A DNA stretch of 64,000 nucleotides, taken from NCBI RefSeq assembly GCF_030316885.1, contig NZ_JASZYQ010000002.1, positions 628,001-692,000 on the forward strand, in the 5' to 3' direction. This document shows positions 26,616-34,272 of the stretch, piece by piece. The position numbers were made by a program, and so were the translations under genes. Position 1 is the first letter of the stretch. Every line of letters begins with the position of its first letter. Below the pieces are notes generated by a model that was not told the origin of the DNA, did no database searches, and worked only from the letters and a program-made list of their open reading frames with translations. The DNA comes from Variovorax jilinensis (lineage in GTDB: Bacteria > Pseudomonadota > Gammaproteobacteria > Burkholderiales > Burkholderiaceae_C).

Positions 26616-27758
26616 TCAGAACACGCGTTCGGGATGCAGCCGCTCGTAGGCCGCCGCCAGTTCGGGATCGCGCGCGCGCACGTCGGCGTGGTCGACGCGG
26701 CCGCTGCGCGTCACGTAGTCGTAGGCGAAGGAAATCGGGTCGAGCGGCAGCCGGGGTGCCAGGTCCTCGTACCACTCACAGCTCTTGATCGCCGCCTTCT
26801 GCAGGGAGTCGGAGCCTGGCTGGCGGATACGCACGAAGGCCTCGAGCATCTTCGGTACATCGGCGCCGCATTCCCTGTACGCCTCGAACAGAGCGATCGA
26901 ATCCTGCATCGCGAGGCGGGTGCCCGAGCCGACCGAGGGATGGCCGGTGCGCAGCGCATCGCCGATCAGCACGATGTTCTTCCAGTGCCAATTGCGGTTC
27001 TTGACGATGGTGTAGCGGAACCAGTTCGACTTGTTCGACAGCAGCGCATGGCCCTCGAGATCCTCGGCGAAGACCTTCTCGCACCAGGCCATGCTGCGGG
27101 CCTCGTCCATGCGCGCGAGGCCGGCGCGCTCGAAGGTGGCCGGATCGACCTCGACCAGGAAGGTGCTGTGGGTGCGGCTGTAGCGGTAGGTGTGGGCGAT
27201 CGCGAGGCCATCGGGGTTCTGGCGGAAGATCAGCGACAGCGGATCGAAGAGCCGCGTGGTGCCGTACCAGGCGAGCAGGTTGGGCCGCTCGTCCAGGCTC
27301 GGGCCGAACTGCTCGGCGTAGCGGCTGCGGAGCGCGCTGTTGGCGCCGTCCGCGGCGACGATCAGGTCGGCGTCGGCGAAGGCATCGCCGACGTCGTCGA
27401 CGCGGCGCTCGAACTCGATCGCGACGCCGACCGCGCGGCAGTGCGCATGCAGGGCCCCGAGCAGGTCGATGCGGGACATGCGATGGAAGGTGTTGTGGGC
27501 CAGCCTGACCTGAACGCCCCGGTGCACCACGGCCATCTCGTCGAACACTTCCTGGCGCTCGGTCATGGCCTCGTAGAGCTCGGGTGCGATGTCGCGCACG
27601 AAGGCCAGGGCGACGTCGGAGAACACCACGCCCCAGCCATAGGTGGCGTCTTCGGCATCGCGTTCGTAGACGCGGATGTCGTGCGACGGGTCGTCGCGCT
27701 TCATGAGGTAGGCGTAGAACAGGCCGGCCGGGCCGCCGCCGACGATGCGAATCTTCAT
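26616..27758 (-). CDS. FAD-dependent aromatic monooxygenase, salicylyl-CoA 5-hydroxylase-like
   Basis: A 380-residue flavoprotein monooxygenase. The FAD fold starts KIRIVGGGPAGLFYAYLMKR, and the second FAD motif is IVLIGDALRTGHPSVGSGTR. The whole resembles SdgC-type salicylyl-CoA 5-hydroxylases and the N-terminal half of anthraniloyl-CoA monooxygenase. It sits 29 bp before the aryl-acid ligase gene, so ligation to CoA and ring hydroxylation could yield gentisyl-CoA. No ring-cleavage dioxygenase is in the window. It is divergent from the ferredoxin reductase gene, 112 bp apart. Confidence 0.85.
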   Translation of the reverse strand: MKIRIVGGGPAGLFYAYLMKRDDPSHDIRVYERDAEDATYGWGVVFSDVALAFVRDIAPELYEAMTERQEVFDEMAVVHRGVQVRLAHNTFHRMSRIDLLGALHAHCRAVGVAIEFERRVDDVGDAFADADLIVAADGANSALRSRYAEQFGPSLDERPNLLAWYGTTRLFDPLSLIFRQNPDGLAIAHTYRYSRTHSTFLVEVDPATFERAGLARMDEARSMAWCEKVFAEDLEGHALLSNKSNWFRYTIVKNRNWHWKNIVLIGDALRTGHPSVGSGTRLAMQDSIALFEAYRECGADVPKMLEAFVRIRQPGSDSLQKAAIKSCEWYEDLAPRLPLDPISFAYDYVTRSGRVDHADVRARDPELAAAYERLHPERVF

Positions 27759-27870
27759 CTGCGTTGTCTCTCTGCGTTGTCTTTCCGGCTTGGATCGCCG
27801 CCTCCATCCTAAGGCCAGCCGGGCGACGCGACCGCGACAATAGGGGTATCGACGAACCGCACGGGAACTC

Positions 27871-29094
27871 ATGAATTCGAACATCGTCATCATCGGCGGC
27901 GGCCATGCAGCCGCCCAGCTGTGTGCCGGCCTGGCCGAGGCCGGGCAGGGCGCGCGCGTCCACCTCGTCTGCGAGGAGGCCGCCGTCCCCTATCACCGGC
28001 CGCCGCTCTCCAAGGCCTTCCTCAAGAACGCCGAGGAGCCTCTGCAGCCGCACCGCGCCGAGACCTGGTACGCCGAGGCCGGCATCACGCTGCACCTGGG
28101 CGATGCCGCGCTTGCGATCGATCGCGCGGCACGCACGGTCAGCCTGCGCTCGGGCCAGGTGCTGGAATGGGAACGGCTGGTGCTGGCCACCGGCACGCGG
28201 GCCCGCCGCCTGCCTGCGCTCGCGGGTCTCTCGAACGTGGCGCTGCTGCGCGCCGCTGACGAGGCCGCGCAGCTGCGCACGCTGCTCGCGGCGACCCGCC
28301 ACGTGACGGTGCTCGGCGGCGGCTTCATCGGGCTGGAGGTGGCAGCCAGCGCGCTTGCGCTCGGCAAGCAGGTGCAGGTGCTCGAGAGCGCGCCGCGCCT
28401 GCTGAGCCGGGCCGTGTCGCCCGAACTGTCGGCGCATGTGCTCGCGACCCATCGCGCGGCCGGCATGGACATCCGGCTCGACGTCCGGGTCGGCGCGCCG
28501 CAGATCGACGGCGCGCGGCTCGTGGGGCTCGAGATCGACGGCGAGCCACAGGCCATCGACCTGCTGCTGCTGGGCATCGGCGCGGTGCCGGAGACCGCGC
28601 TCGCCGAGGCTGCCGGACTCGAATGCGCCGATGGCATCGTCGTCGATGCCTACATGCAGACCAGCGACGAGACCGTGCTTGCGGTGGGCGACTGCACGCG
28701 CTTTCCCGACCGGCGCGCGGCCGAGGCCCTGCGGCTCGAATCGGTACAGAACGCCAACGACCAGGCCCGCACCGCGGTGGCGACGCTCACCGGCGCACCG
28801 CGTCCGCACGACGCCGTGCCGTGGTTCTGGTCGGAGCAGGGTGCGCTGCGGCTGCAGATGGCCGGGCTGGTGCCGGCGACCGGCACGACGGGCGCGGCCA
28901 CGGTGCGGCGGCCGGGCGCCAACGCGGCATCGTTCTCGCTGCTGCACTACGTCGACGGGCAATTGCGCTGCGTGGAATCGGTCAACGCGCCGGTCGATCA
29001 CATGATGAGCCGCAAGCTGCTCGAGGCCGGGCGCAGCCCAGACCCGGCGGTGGCCGCGGATCCCGCCGTCCCGCTCAAGACCCACCTGGGCTAG
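27871..29094 (+). CDS. Ferredoxin/rubredoxin reductase-type FAD oxidoreductase
   Basis: A 407-residue pyridine-nucleotide-disulfide-fold reductase without redox cysteines. The first FAD motif is NIVIIGGGHAAAQLCAGL, the NAD(P)H motif is VTVLGGGFIGLEVAASALAL, and the second FAD motif is DETVLAVGDCTRFPDRR. VPYHRPPLSKAFL is typical of ferredoxin reductases of oxygenase systems. No ferredoxin or oxygenase gene is adjacent on the same strand, so its partner is encoded elsewhere. The ATG at 27871 has only a weak ribosome site. Confidence 0.9.
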   Translation: MNSNIVIIGGGHAAAQLCAGLAEAGQGARVHLVCEEAAVPYHRPPLSKAFLKNAEEPLQPHRAETWYAEAGITLHLGDAALAIDRAARTVSLRSGQVLEWERLVLATGTRARRLPALAGLSNVALLRAADEAAQLRTLLAATRHVTVLGGGFIGLEVAASALALGKQVQVLESAPRLLSRAVSPELSAHVLATHRAAGMDIRLDVRVGAPQIDGARLVGLEIDGEPQAIDLLLLGIGAVPETALAEAAGLECADGIVVDAYMQTSDETVLAVGDCTRFPDRRAAEALRLESVQNANDQARTAVATLTGAPRPHDAVPWFWSEQGALRLQMAGLVPATGTTGAATVRRPGANAASFSLLHYVDGQLRCVESVNAPVDHMMSRKLLEAGRSPDPAVAADPAVPLKTHLG

Positions 29095-29112
29095 GCCGCA
29101 GCCGGCCCGGAC

Positions 29113-29328
29113 TCAGGAGGGCACGCCGGCCGGCTTCTCGAGATTCTTGCGAATCTCGGCGTCCATCATGCGGGTGCCGGTCGCCAGCGCGGCCTCGTAG
29201 GTGTCGGCGCCGTACTCGGCGGCGCGCATCACCTTGCGGGGGACGCCACCGGCGTCGCATTCGAGCAGTGTCCAGATGAAAGACCCGGGCACCGGCTCGT
29301 CGATAACGAGTTTGATCGGATTGGTCAT
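29113..29328 (-). CDS. Small conserved-looking protein, unknown function
   Basis: 71 residues from the ATG at 29328. It begins MTNPIKLVIDEPVPGSFIWT and has one amphipathic helix-like C-terminal half ending MDAEIRKNLEKPAGVPS. There is no signal peptide or membrane helix. Codon use is like that of its neighbours, which supports real coding. It is convergent with the ferredoxin reductase. I do not recognise the family. Confidence 0.55.
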   Translation of the reverse strand: MTNPIKLVIDEPVPGSFIWTLLECDAGGVPRKVMRAAEYGADTYEAALATGTRMMDAEIRKNLEKPAGVPS

Positions 29329-29430
29329 GCCTTCATCGTGGGCGCTTCGGCGCGGCATTTCTGTAGGTGGATGCCTACGTTACGAATGAACCGAACGGCG
29401 CAGCCCTGACACGGCCACGGGCGCGGAAAT

Positions 29431-30228
29431 TCAGTCCACCAGAAAGCCGCAGCTCAGATTGGCGACCGTGCCGGTGATCGCGCCGGCATGGTCGGAGGCC
29501 AGGAACACCGCGGTGTTGGCGAACTGGTCCAGCGTCGGCAGGCGCTTGAGCAGCGTGCCGTCGGCAGCGCCCGCGAGCATCCGGTCGATCGTGAGCCCGG
29601 CGCGCTCGGCCATCGGGCCGAACACCTCGCGCGTGTGCGAGCCGGCTGCGGCGGCCTGCGGGATCGCATGGGGCCGGATGCACACGACGCGCACACCCTG
29701 CGACCCCAGTTCGCCGGCCAGGTGGCGCGACATGGCCTCGATCGCGGCGCTGGCCACGCAGTTGCCCAGGTAGCCGGGGCCGGGGAGCCGGGCGCCTGGC
29801 GTCGACAGGGTGAGGATCACGCCCGAGCCCTGGGGCGCCATGTGGCGTGCCGCGGCCTTGGCCGTGATGAAGTTGGTCCGCACGGCGGTCGCGACCGGAA
29901 ACTCGAAGTCGGCCAGCGACAGGTCTGCAAGCGGCGTGCCCTGCACGTGGGCCAGGCCGACGGCGTTGAGCGCGATGTCGATGCGCCCGGCCTGCCGGGC
30001 CACCGCGTCGGCGTGGCGCTCCACCGCTTCGGAATCCAGCGCGTCGACTTGCGCGCCTTCCGCAAGGCCGCCCGCCGCACGGATCGCATCCGCCACCGCG
30101 GTGACCTTGGCGCCAGTGCGTCCGGCCAGGAAGACCCGGGCGCCGGCTCGGGCGAAGGCATGGGCGGTCGCAGACCCGAGGGCTCCGCCTGCGCCGTGGA
30201 TCACCGCATTCCGATTTGCCAGCAGCAT
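29431..30228 (-). CDS. Atypical SDR-family oxidoreductase lacking the catalytic lysine
   Basis: A 265-residue short-chain dehydrogenase/reductase. The cofactor motif is VIHGAGGALGSATAHAFARA and the NNAG-like position reads ALNAVGLAH. The serine is in ILTLSTPGARLPGPG, but the active-site segment is GYLGNCVASAA: Tyr is followed by Cys at the position of the catalytic Lys (YxxxK). It may be a non-classical reductase or a binding protein. The ATG at 30228 has an AGGAG site that lies inside the right arm of a perfect hairpin (30237-30277), so translation may be controlled. Confidence 0.85.
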   Translation of the reverse strand: MLLANRNAVIHGAGGALGSATAHAFARAGARVFLAGRTGAKVTAVADAIRAAGGLAEGAQVDALDSEAVERHADAVARQAGRIDIALNAVGLAHVQGTPLADLSLADFEFPVATAVRTNFITAKAAARHMAPQGSGVILTLSTPGARLPGPGYLGNCVASAAIEAMSRHLAGELGSQGVRVVCIRPHAIPQAAAAGSHTREVFGPMAERAGLTIDRMLAGAADGTLLKRLPTLDQFANTAVFLASDHAGAITGTVANLSCGFLVD

Positions 30229-30236
30229 GGTGCTTT

Positions 30237-30277
30237 CTCCTGACATGATGTGTACGTCATCCACATCATGTCAGGAG
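30237..30277 (-). promoter_or_regulatory. Perfect 16-bp hairpin enclosing the SDR ribosome site
   Basis: CTCCTGACATGATGTG at 30237-30252 and CACATCATGTCAGGAG at 30262-30277 are exact reverse complements with a 9-base loop. In the minus-strand transcript the downstream arm contains the AGGAG ribosome site located 8 bases before the SDR start codon, so a folded leader would hide it. There is no T-run, so this is not a terminator. Alternatively the DNA palindrome is a protein-binding site. Confidence 0.6.
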
Positions 30278-30297
30278 ACGTGGACAACGTCCACATC
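30247..30297. promoter_or_regulatory. Two tandem 21-bp palindromic operator-like repeats, 30 bp apart
   Basis: The 21-mers at 30247-30267 and 30277-30297 match at 16 of 21 positions and share the pattern GAYGTGKAC ... TCCACATC, itself an imperfect palindrome (GTGGAC, 3 bases, GTCCAC in the second copy). They start 30 bp apart, close to three helical turns, so two dimers would bind on the same face. This fits a TetR/GntR-type operator upstream of the SDR gene. No regulator gene is next to it. Confidence 0.5.
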
Positions 30298-30382
30298 CGC
30301 TGCGCAGCAAGTCGTCGCCGCAGGCTTGTGAAAAGCTTGCTTCCTTGGCCTGAGAAAATGTTCCCGGAAGCTCTGGTCAACG

Positions 30383-30410
30383 ATGTAATGTTAGTTAAAA
30401 TGTATTACAT
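30383..30410 (+). promoter_or_regulatory. AT-rich dyad over the start of the small membrane protein gene
   Basis: ATGTAAT at 30383-30389 and ATTACAT at 30404-30410 form a 7-bp inverted repeat spaced by 14 bases in an AT-rich island unlike the surrounding sequence. A TAAAAT -10-like hexamer lies between the arms at 30396-30401. The right arm overlaps the ATG at 30409, so a bound protein would block transcription start. Confidence 0.4.
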
Positions 30411-30600
30411 GAACACCGAAAGAGACAACTTCCACGACTGGGCCCGTGACAAGCCGGACTCCACCTCTTTCTCCGGCCTGCACCGCTCGGAAGTGAACCA
30501 GTTCAAGGCCCAACCCGTCATCCGATGGGGTCGCATCGGGTTCTGGATCGTGCTTGCGGTGGTGGCCGGTATTGCCGTCCGCTACTTCGTGAAGCTCTGA
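30409..30600 (+). CDS. Small single-helix membrane protein, unknown function
   Basis: 63 residues: a charged, soluble N-terminus (MNTERDNFHDWARDKPDSTS) and one membrane helix near the C-terminus (IGFWIVLAVVAGIAVRYF) ending VKL. The start lies in an AT-rich promoter-like island with a dyad. It is convergent with the response-regulator gene. The protein is not recognised; the length and layout suggest a membrane-anchored accessory peptide. Confidence 0.6.
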   Translation: MNTERDNFHDWARDKPDSTSFSGLHRSEVNQFKAQPVIRWGRIGFWIVLAVVAGIAVRYFVKL

Positions 30601-30631
30601 GTCTTCTTCGCCCGCAGCGCCGCCCGCGCGG

Positions 30632-31168
30632 CTATTTCACCTGCTGCTTGACCAGCTTGCGCGCCAGCGTCCGGCGGTGCATGCCGAGCCGACGCGCGGT
30701 TTCCGAGATGTTGAAGCCGGTCTCGGCCAGGGTCTCGTGGATGCGCTCCCACTCGAGTGTCTTGATCGAGGTCGAGCGGTTCGTGAGCTCCACCTCGGCG
30801 TCGCCCTCGGCGCGACCGAAGGCGGCCTCGATGTCGTCGGTGTTGGAGGGTTTCGCGAGGTAGTGGCAGGCACCGAGCTTGATCGCCTCGACCGCGGTCG
30901 CGATGCTCGCGAAGCCGGTCAGCACCACGATCAGCATCGCCGGATCGTGGCGGTTGAGGGTCTGCACGCAGGCCAGGCCCGAGGCCTCGCCGCTGAGCTT
31001 GAGATCGACCACCGCGTAACGGGGGGAATGGTCCCGCAGCAGCAGCGCGAGCTCGTCCAGGTTGGCCGCCAGCAGCACCGTGTAGCCGCGCCGCTCGAAC
31101 GAACGCCCGAGCGTGCGCGCGAATGCGGCATCGTCCTCGACGATCAGCAGCAGGCGTTCAGCTTCCAT
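30632..31168 (-). CDS. regA: RegA/PrrA/RoxR-type redox response regulator
   Basis: A 178-residue response regulator. The receiver domain has the acidic pair in LLLIVEDDAAFARTL, the phospho-acceptor Asp in YAVVDLKLSGEASG, and the conserved Thr and Lys in VVLTGFAS and HYLAKPS. The C-terminal Fis-type helix-turn-helix is nearly the family consensus (ISETARRLGMHRRTLARKL). It overlaps its kinase gene by 11 bp. RegA homologues tune respiration, nitrogen and carbon metabolism to redox state; here it sits at the end of the quinol oxidase operon, so feedback on that oxidase is likely. Confidence 0.93.
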   Translation of the reverse strand: MEAERLLLIVEDDAAFARTLGRSFERRGYTVLLAANLDELALLLRDHSPRYAVVDLKLSGEASGLACVQTLNRHDPAMLIVVLTGFASIATAVEAIKLGACHYLAKPSNTDDIEAAFGRAEGDAEVELTNRSTSIKTLEWERIHETLAETGFNISETARRLGMHRRTLARKLVKQQVK

Positions 31169-32468
31169 TGCGCTCGTCTCCTTCGTCTTGCTCTTCGAGA
31201 ATGATCGACGCCAGTGGCAGCGTGATCGTCACCTCGGCACCGCCCTCGGGCCGGTTGCGGGCGCTGACCGCGCCGCCGAGCGTGCGCGCCACGTTGACCA
31301 CCAGGAACAGGCCGAGCCCGCCCTCGGGCCGGCCCTTGGTCGACAGGTAGGGCTTGCCGAAGTCGGCCAGCATGCCGGGTGCGAAGCCCGGGCCCGCATC
31401 GGTCACCGTGAGCCGCAGCGTGTCGCGTTCGTGCGCGGCCTCGAGCCGCACCCAGTCCGGCGACGCCTGCAGCGCATTGTCGAGCACGTTGCAGAGCGTC
31501 TGCTTGAGCGTCGAATCGGACACCATCGGCAGGTCGTGGCCGAAGCGGTTGTCGTACTCGAAGATGCGCACCGGCCGCGTGCTGCGCCATTCCAGCGCGA
31601 GGTCGTCGAGGAAGGTGCTGACCGTGGTCTCGATCGACGACTCGCCCCGCGCCTCGCCGGCCGACAGCAGGATGCCGGAAAGGGTGGCCTTGCAGCGCTG
31701 GACCTGGGCCTGCATCTCGTCGATCTCGGCCAGCAGTTCGGGGTCGGACGTGAAGTGCGGCAGGTGGCGCCAGTCGCCGAGGATGACCGACAGCGTGGCC
31801 AGCGGCGTGCCGAGGTCGTGCGCCGCGCCCGAGGCCAGCAGGCCCATGCGCACGATGTGCTCTTCCTCGGCGGCGCGCTCGCGCAGCGCCGCGAGGCGGG
31901 CATCGCGCGCACGCAGGTTGCGGCTGATGCGGCTGATGAACACGACCAGCAGCGCCGCGTTGAGCCCGAAGCAGATCAGCAGGCCGAGGATGTAGGGGCT
32001 CAGCAGCCCGTGACCCGGCTCGACCGGCAGCGTGAGCGGGCCGCTGAAGATCGCAAGCCCCGCGAAGCACGCGCTCGTGACGCCGACGATGGTCCAGGTC
32101 GACCACGATTCCAGCAGCACCGCGCCGAGGATGACCTGCAGCAGGTACAGGAACACGAAGGGGTTGGCGGCGCCGCCGCTCAGGTAGAGCTGCGCGGTCA
32201 GCATCGCGACATCGACCAGCAGCGCGACGAACAGCTCGCCGTTGCTGACGTCGCGATGGATGCGCCAGCGCAGCTGGCTTGCCGCATTGAAGGCAGCGAG
32301 AAAGGCCAGCACCGTGAGCATGCGGTCGAGCGGCAGCCGGATGCCGAAGCCGTAGTGCACCACCGCGATGGTCGCGACCTGCCCGACCACGGCGATCCAG
32401 CGCAGCTGGATCAGCTGCTGCATGTTGTCGAGCCCGGAGGCGTCGCCGCTCTCAGGCTGCTGCGCCAT
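31158..32468 (-). CDS. regB: RegB/PrrB/RoxS-type redox sensor histidine kinase
   Basis: A 436-residue membrane kinase. Six hydrophobic segments occupy about residues 20-190; the loop after the third reads LYLSGGAANPFVFLYLLQ, the GGxxNPF quinone-sensing motif of the RegB family. The H-box is GLLASGAAHDLGTPLATLSV with His as phospho-acceptor, and the ATPase has TDAGPGFAPGMLADFG and EGGLGLFLV. The redox cysteine found next to the H-box in some RegB proteins is not present there. It overlaps the SURF1 gene by 17 bp, so it is part of the cyo operon. Confidence 0.92.
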   Translation of the reverse strand: MAQQPESGDASGLDNMQQLIQLRWIAVVGQVATIAVVHYGFGIRLPLDRMLTVLAFLAAFNAASQLRWRIHRDVSNGELFVALLVDVAMLTAQLYLSGGAANPFVFLYLLQVILGAVLLESWSTWTIVGVTSACFAGLAIFSGPLTLPVEPGHGLLSPYILGLLICFGLNAALLVVFISRISRNLRARDARLAALRERAAEEEHIVRMGLLASGAAHDLGTPLATLSVILGDWRHLPHFTSDPELLAEIDEMQAQVQRCKATLSGILLSAGEARGESSIETTVSTFLDDLALEWRSTRPVRIFEYDNRFGHDLPMVSDSTLKQTLCNVLDNALQASPDWVRLEAAHERDTLRLTVTDAGPGFAPGMLADFGKPYLSTKGRPEGGLGLFLVVNVARTLGGAVSARNRPEGGAEVTITLPLASIILEEQDEGDERNGS

Positions 32469-33204
32469 CGGTGCCTCCGTCGTCGTTGCGCCTGCGCTGG
32501 TCGCGCACCACGAACCACGCCGCGCCGAGCACCATCAATGCGAGCGCATACCAGGTCAGGGCGTAGCCCAGGTGATTGTTGGGGAAGGCGATCACGGTCA
32601 GGCCGCCCACCGGCGGACGCTGGCGCTCACCGGCTGCGGCAGCGTCGGCATCGACGAAGTAGGGCGCCACCCGCTCGAGGCCGCGCGCTGCCGCGATGGC
32701 CTGCACGTCGCGCGAATACCAGCGGTTCGCGGCCGGGTCGTTGTCGCGCAGCAGTGCGCCCTTTGGCTCGCTCAATCTCAGCAGTCCGGTGACGGTGACC
32801 GGGCCTGTCGCCTCGACCACGCCGCGTGACTCGGGCGTGCGCTGCTGCGGCGTCACGAAGCCGCGGTTCACCAGCAGCAGCGAGCCGTCCGCCAGTTGCA
32901 GCGGCGTCAGCACCCAGTAGCCGCCGCCGAGTTCTGTGGAAGCCTGCACCAGCGTCTCGTGGGCGTGCAGGAAGGTGCCGCTCGCGCGCACGTGGCGGTA
33001 TTCGTCGTCGGCGGCGTTGATGTGCGGCCAGCGCTGCGGCCCCGGCGCCTCGACCGGCGGCGCATGCACGCGCTGGTCGATGCGATCGATCAGCTCGAGC
33101 TTCCAGGCGCGCCGCTCGAGCTGCCAGGTGCCGAGCGCGACGAAGCCCGCGAAGGCCAGCAATGCAAGAAGGCCCAGCGCGAGTCGCGCAAGAAGACGTC
33201 TCAC
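32452..33204 (-). CDS. SURF1-family oxidase assembly protein
   Basis: A 250-residue inner-membrane assembly factor. It has an N-terminal helix (LLALLAFAGFVALGTWQLER), a periplasmic domain with YRHVRASGTFLHAHETLVQ and LVNRGFVTPQQR, and a C-terminal helix (LTWYALALMVLGAAWFV). SURF1 proteins help insert heme into heme-copper oxidases; a quinol-oxidase-specific type occurs in operons such as this one. It lies 22 bp after cyoD. Confidence 0.92.
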   Translation of the reverse strand: MRRLLARLALGLLALLAFAGFVALGTWQLERRAWKLELIDRIDQRVHAPPVEAPGPQRWPHINAADDEYRHVRASGTFLHAHETLVQASTELGGGYWVLTPLQLADGSLLLVNRGFVTPQQRTPESRGVVEATGPVTVTGLLRLSEPKGALLRDNDPAANRWYSRDVQAIAAARGLERVAPYFVDADAAAAGERQRPPVGGLTVIAFPNNHLGYALTWYALALMVLGAAWFVVRDQRRRNDDGGTDGAAA

Positions 33205-33226
33205 CGATGCGCCGTGCCGATGCCGG

Positions 33227-33634
33227 TCAAGGCATCTTGTGGGTCTCGTGCGTCATGCCCGGCATCATGTTGTGGTTCAGGTGGTACATGACCCACAGCG
33301 AGCCGGCGAGCGTGATCACCACCAGCACGATCGTGAAGATCAGTGCCAGCAGGGTCCAGCCGTTCTCCGACCTCGCGTTCATGTGCAGGAAATAGATCAT
33401 GTGGACCACGATCTGCACGGCCGCGAAGGCCAGGATCACGAGCGCGGTGGTGCTGCTCTTGTCGAACACGTTGCCCATCACGAGCCAGAACGGGATCGCG
33501 GTCAGGATCACCGACAGGATGAAGCCCGTCATGTAGCTCTTGACCGTGCCATGGGCGTGGCCGCCCTCGTCGTCGTGGTGGTCGTGGTCGTCGTGATGGC
33601 CGTGGCCGGCCGCAATCTCGTTGTGTGCGCTCAT
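33227..33634 (-). CDS. cyoD: Cytochrome bo quinol oxidase subunit IV
   Basis: A 135-residue small subunit with three membrane helices (for example [18 protein letters not shown] and [16 protein letters not shown]). It has an unusual His/Asp-rich N-terminus, [20 protein letters not shown], much longer than in E. coli CyoD, which could bind metal. The start overlaps the cyoC stop by four bases. It aids assembly of subunit I. Confidence 0.93.
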   Translation of the reverse strand: MSAHNEIAAGHGHHDDHDHHDDEGGHAHGTVKSYMTGFILSVILTAIPFWLVMGNVFDKSSTTALVILAFAAVQIVVHMIYFLHMNARSENGWTLLALIFTIVLVVITLAGSLWVMYHLNHNMMPGMTHETHKMP

Positions 33635-34272
33635 GGCAGCACTCCCATCAGGTACACGAAGGTGAAGACGCCGATCCAGACCACGTCCAGGAAGTGCCAG
33701 AACATCGACAGGCACATCAGCCGGCGGCGGTTCTCGGGGTGGAAGCCGCGCTGCTTGAGCTGCACCATCAGCACCATCAGCCAGATCAGGCCGAACGTGA
33801 CGTGCAGGCCGTGGGTGCCGACCAGCGCGAAGAAGGACGAGAGGAAGGCGCTGCGCTGGGGCACCGCGCCCTCGTGGATCAGATGCGCGAACTCGTACAG
33901 CTCGAGGCCGATGAAGGCGGCGCCGAACAGACCCGTGATCGCCAGCCAGACCAGCGTGGCGCTCATGCGCCGGCGCTGCATCTCGATCATCGCGAAGCCG
34001 TAGGTGATCGACGACAGCAGCAGGAAGGCGGTGTTGATCGCCACCAGCTTGAGGTCGAACAGGTCGGCGCCCGAAGGGCCGGCGGCGTAGCTTCGGCCCA
34101 GCACGGCGTAGATTGCGAACAGGCAGGCGAAGACCAGGCAGTCGCTCATCAGGTAGAGCCAGAACCCGAGCAGGGTGCCGTTCTCGGGATGATGCTCGCC
34201 CGCCACGTGGAAGCGCGGCTGTTCATGAGCGGCGCCCAGGGCGCCGTGGGGAAGGACGGTGGTATCAGACAT
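33631..34272 (-). CDS. cyoC: Cytochrome bo quinol oxidase subunit III
   Basis: A 213-residue integral membrane subunit with five helices, for example [19 protein letters not shown] and [17 protein letters not shown]. Length and helix pattern match CyoC of the bo3 quinol oxidases. Its start overlaps the cyoB stop by 8 bp. It stabilises the core of subunits I and II. Confidence 0.94.
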   Translation of the reverse strand: MSDTTVLPHGALGAAHEQPRFHVAGEHHPENGTLLGFWLYLMSDCLVFACLFAIYAVLGRSYAAGPSGADLFDLKLVAINTAFLLLSSITYGFAMIEMQRRRMSATLVWLAITGLFGAAFIGLELYEFAHLIHEGAVPQRSAFLSSFFALVGTHGLHVTFGLIWLMVLMVQLKQRGFHPENRRRLMCLSMFWHFLDVVWIGVFTFVYLMGVLP

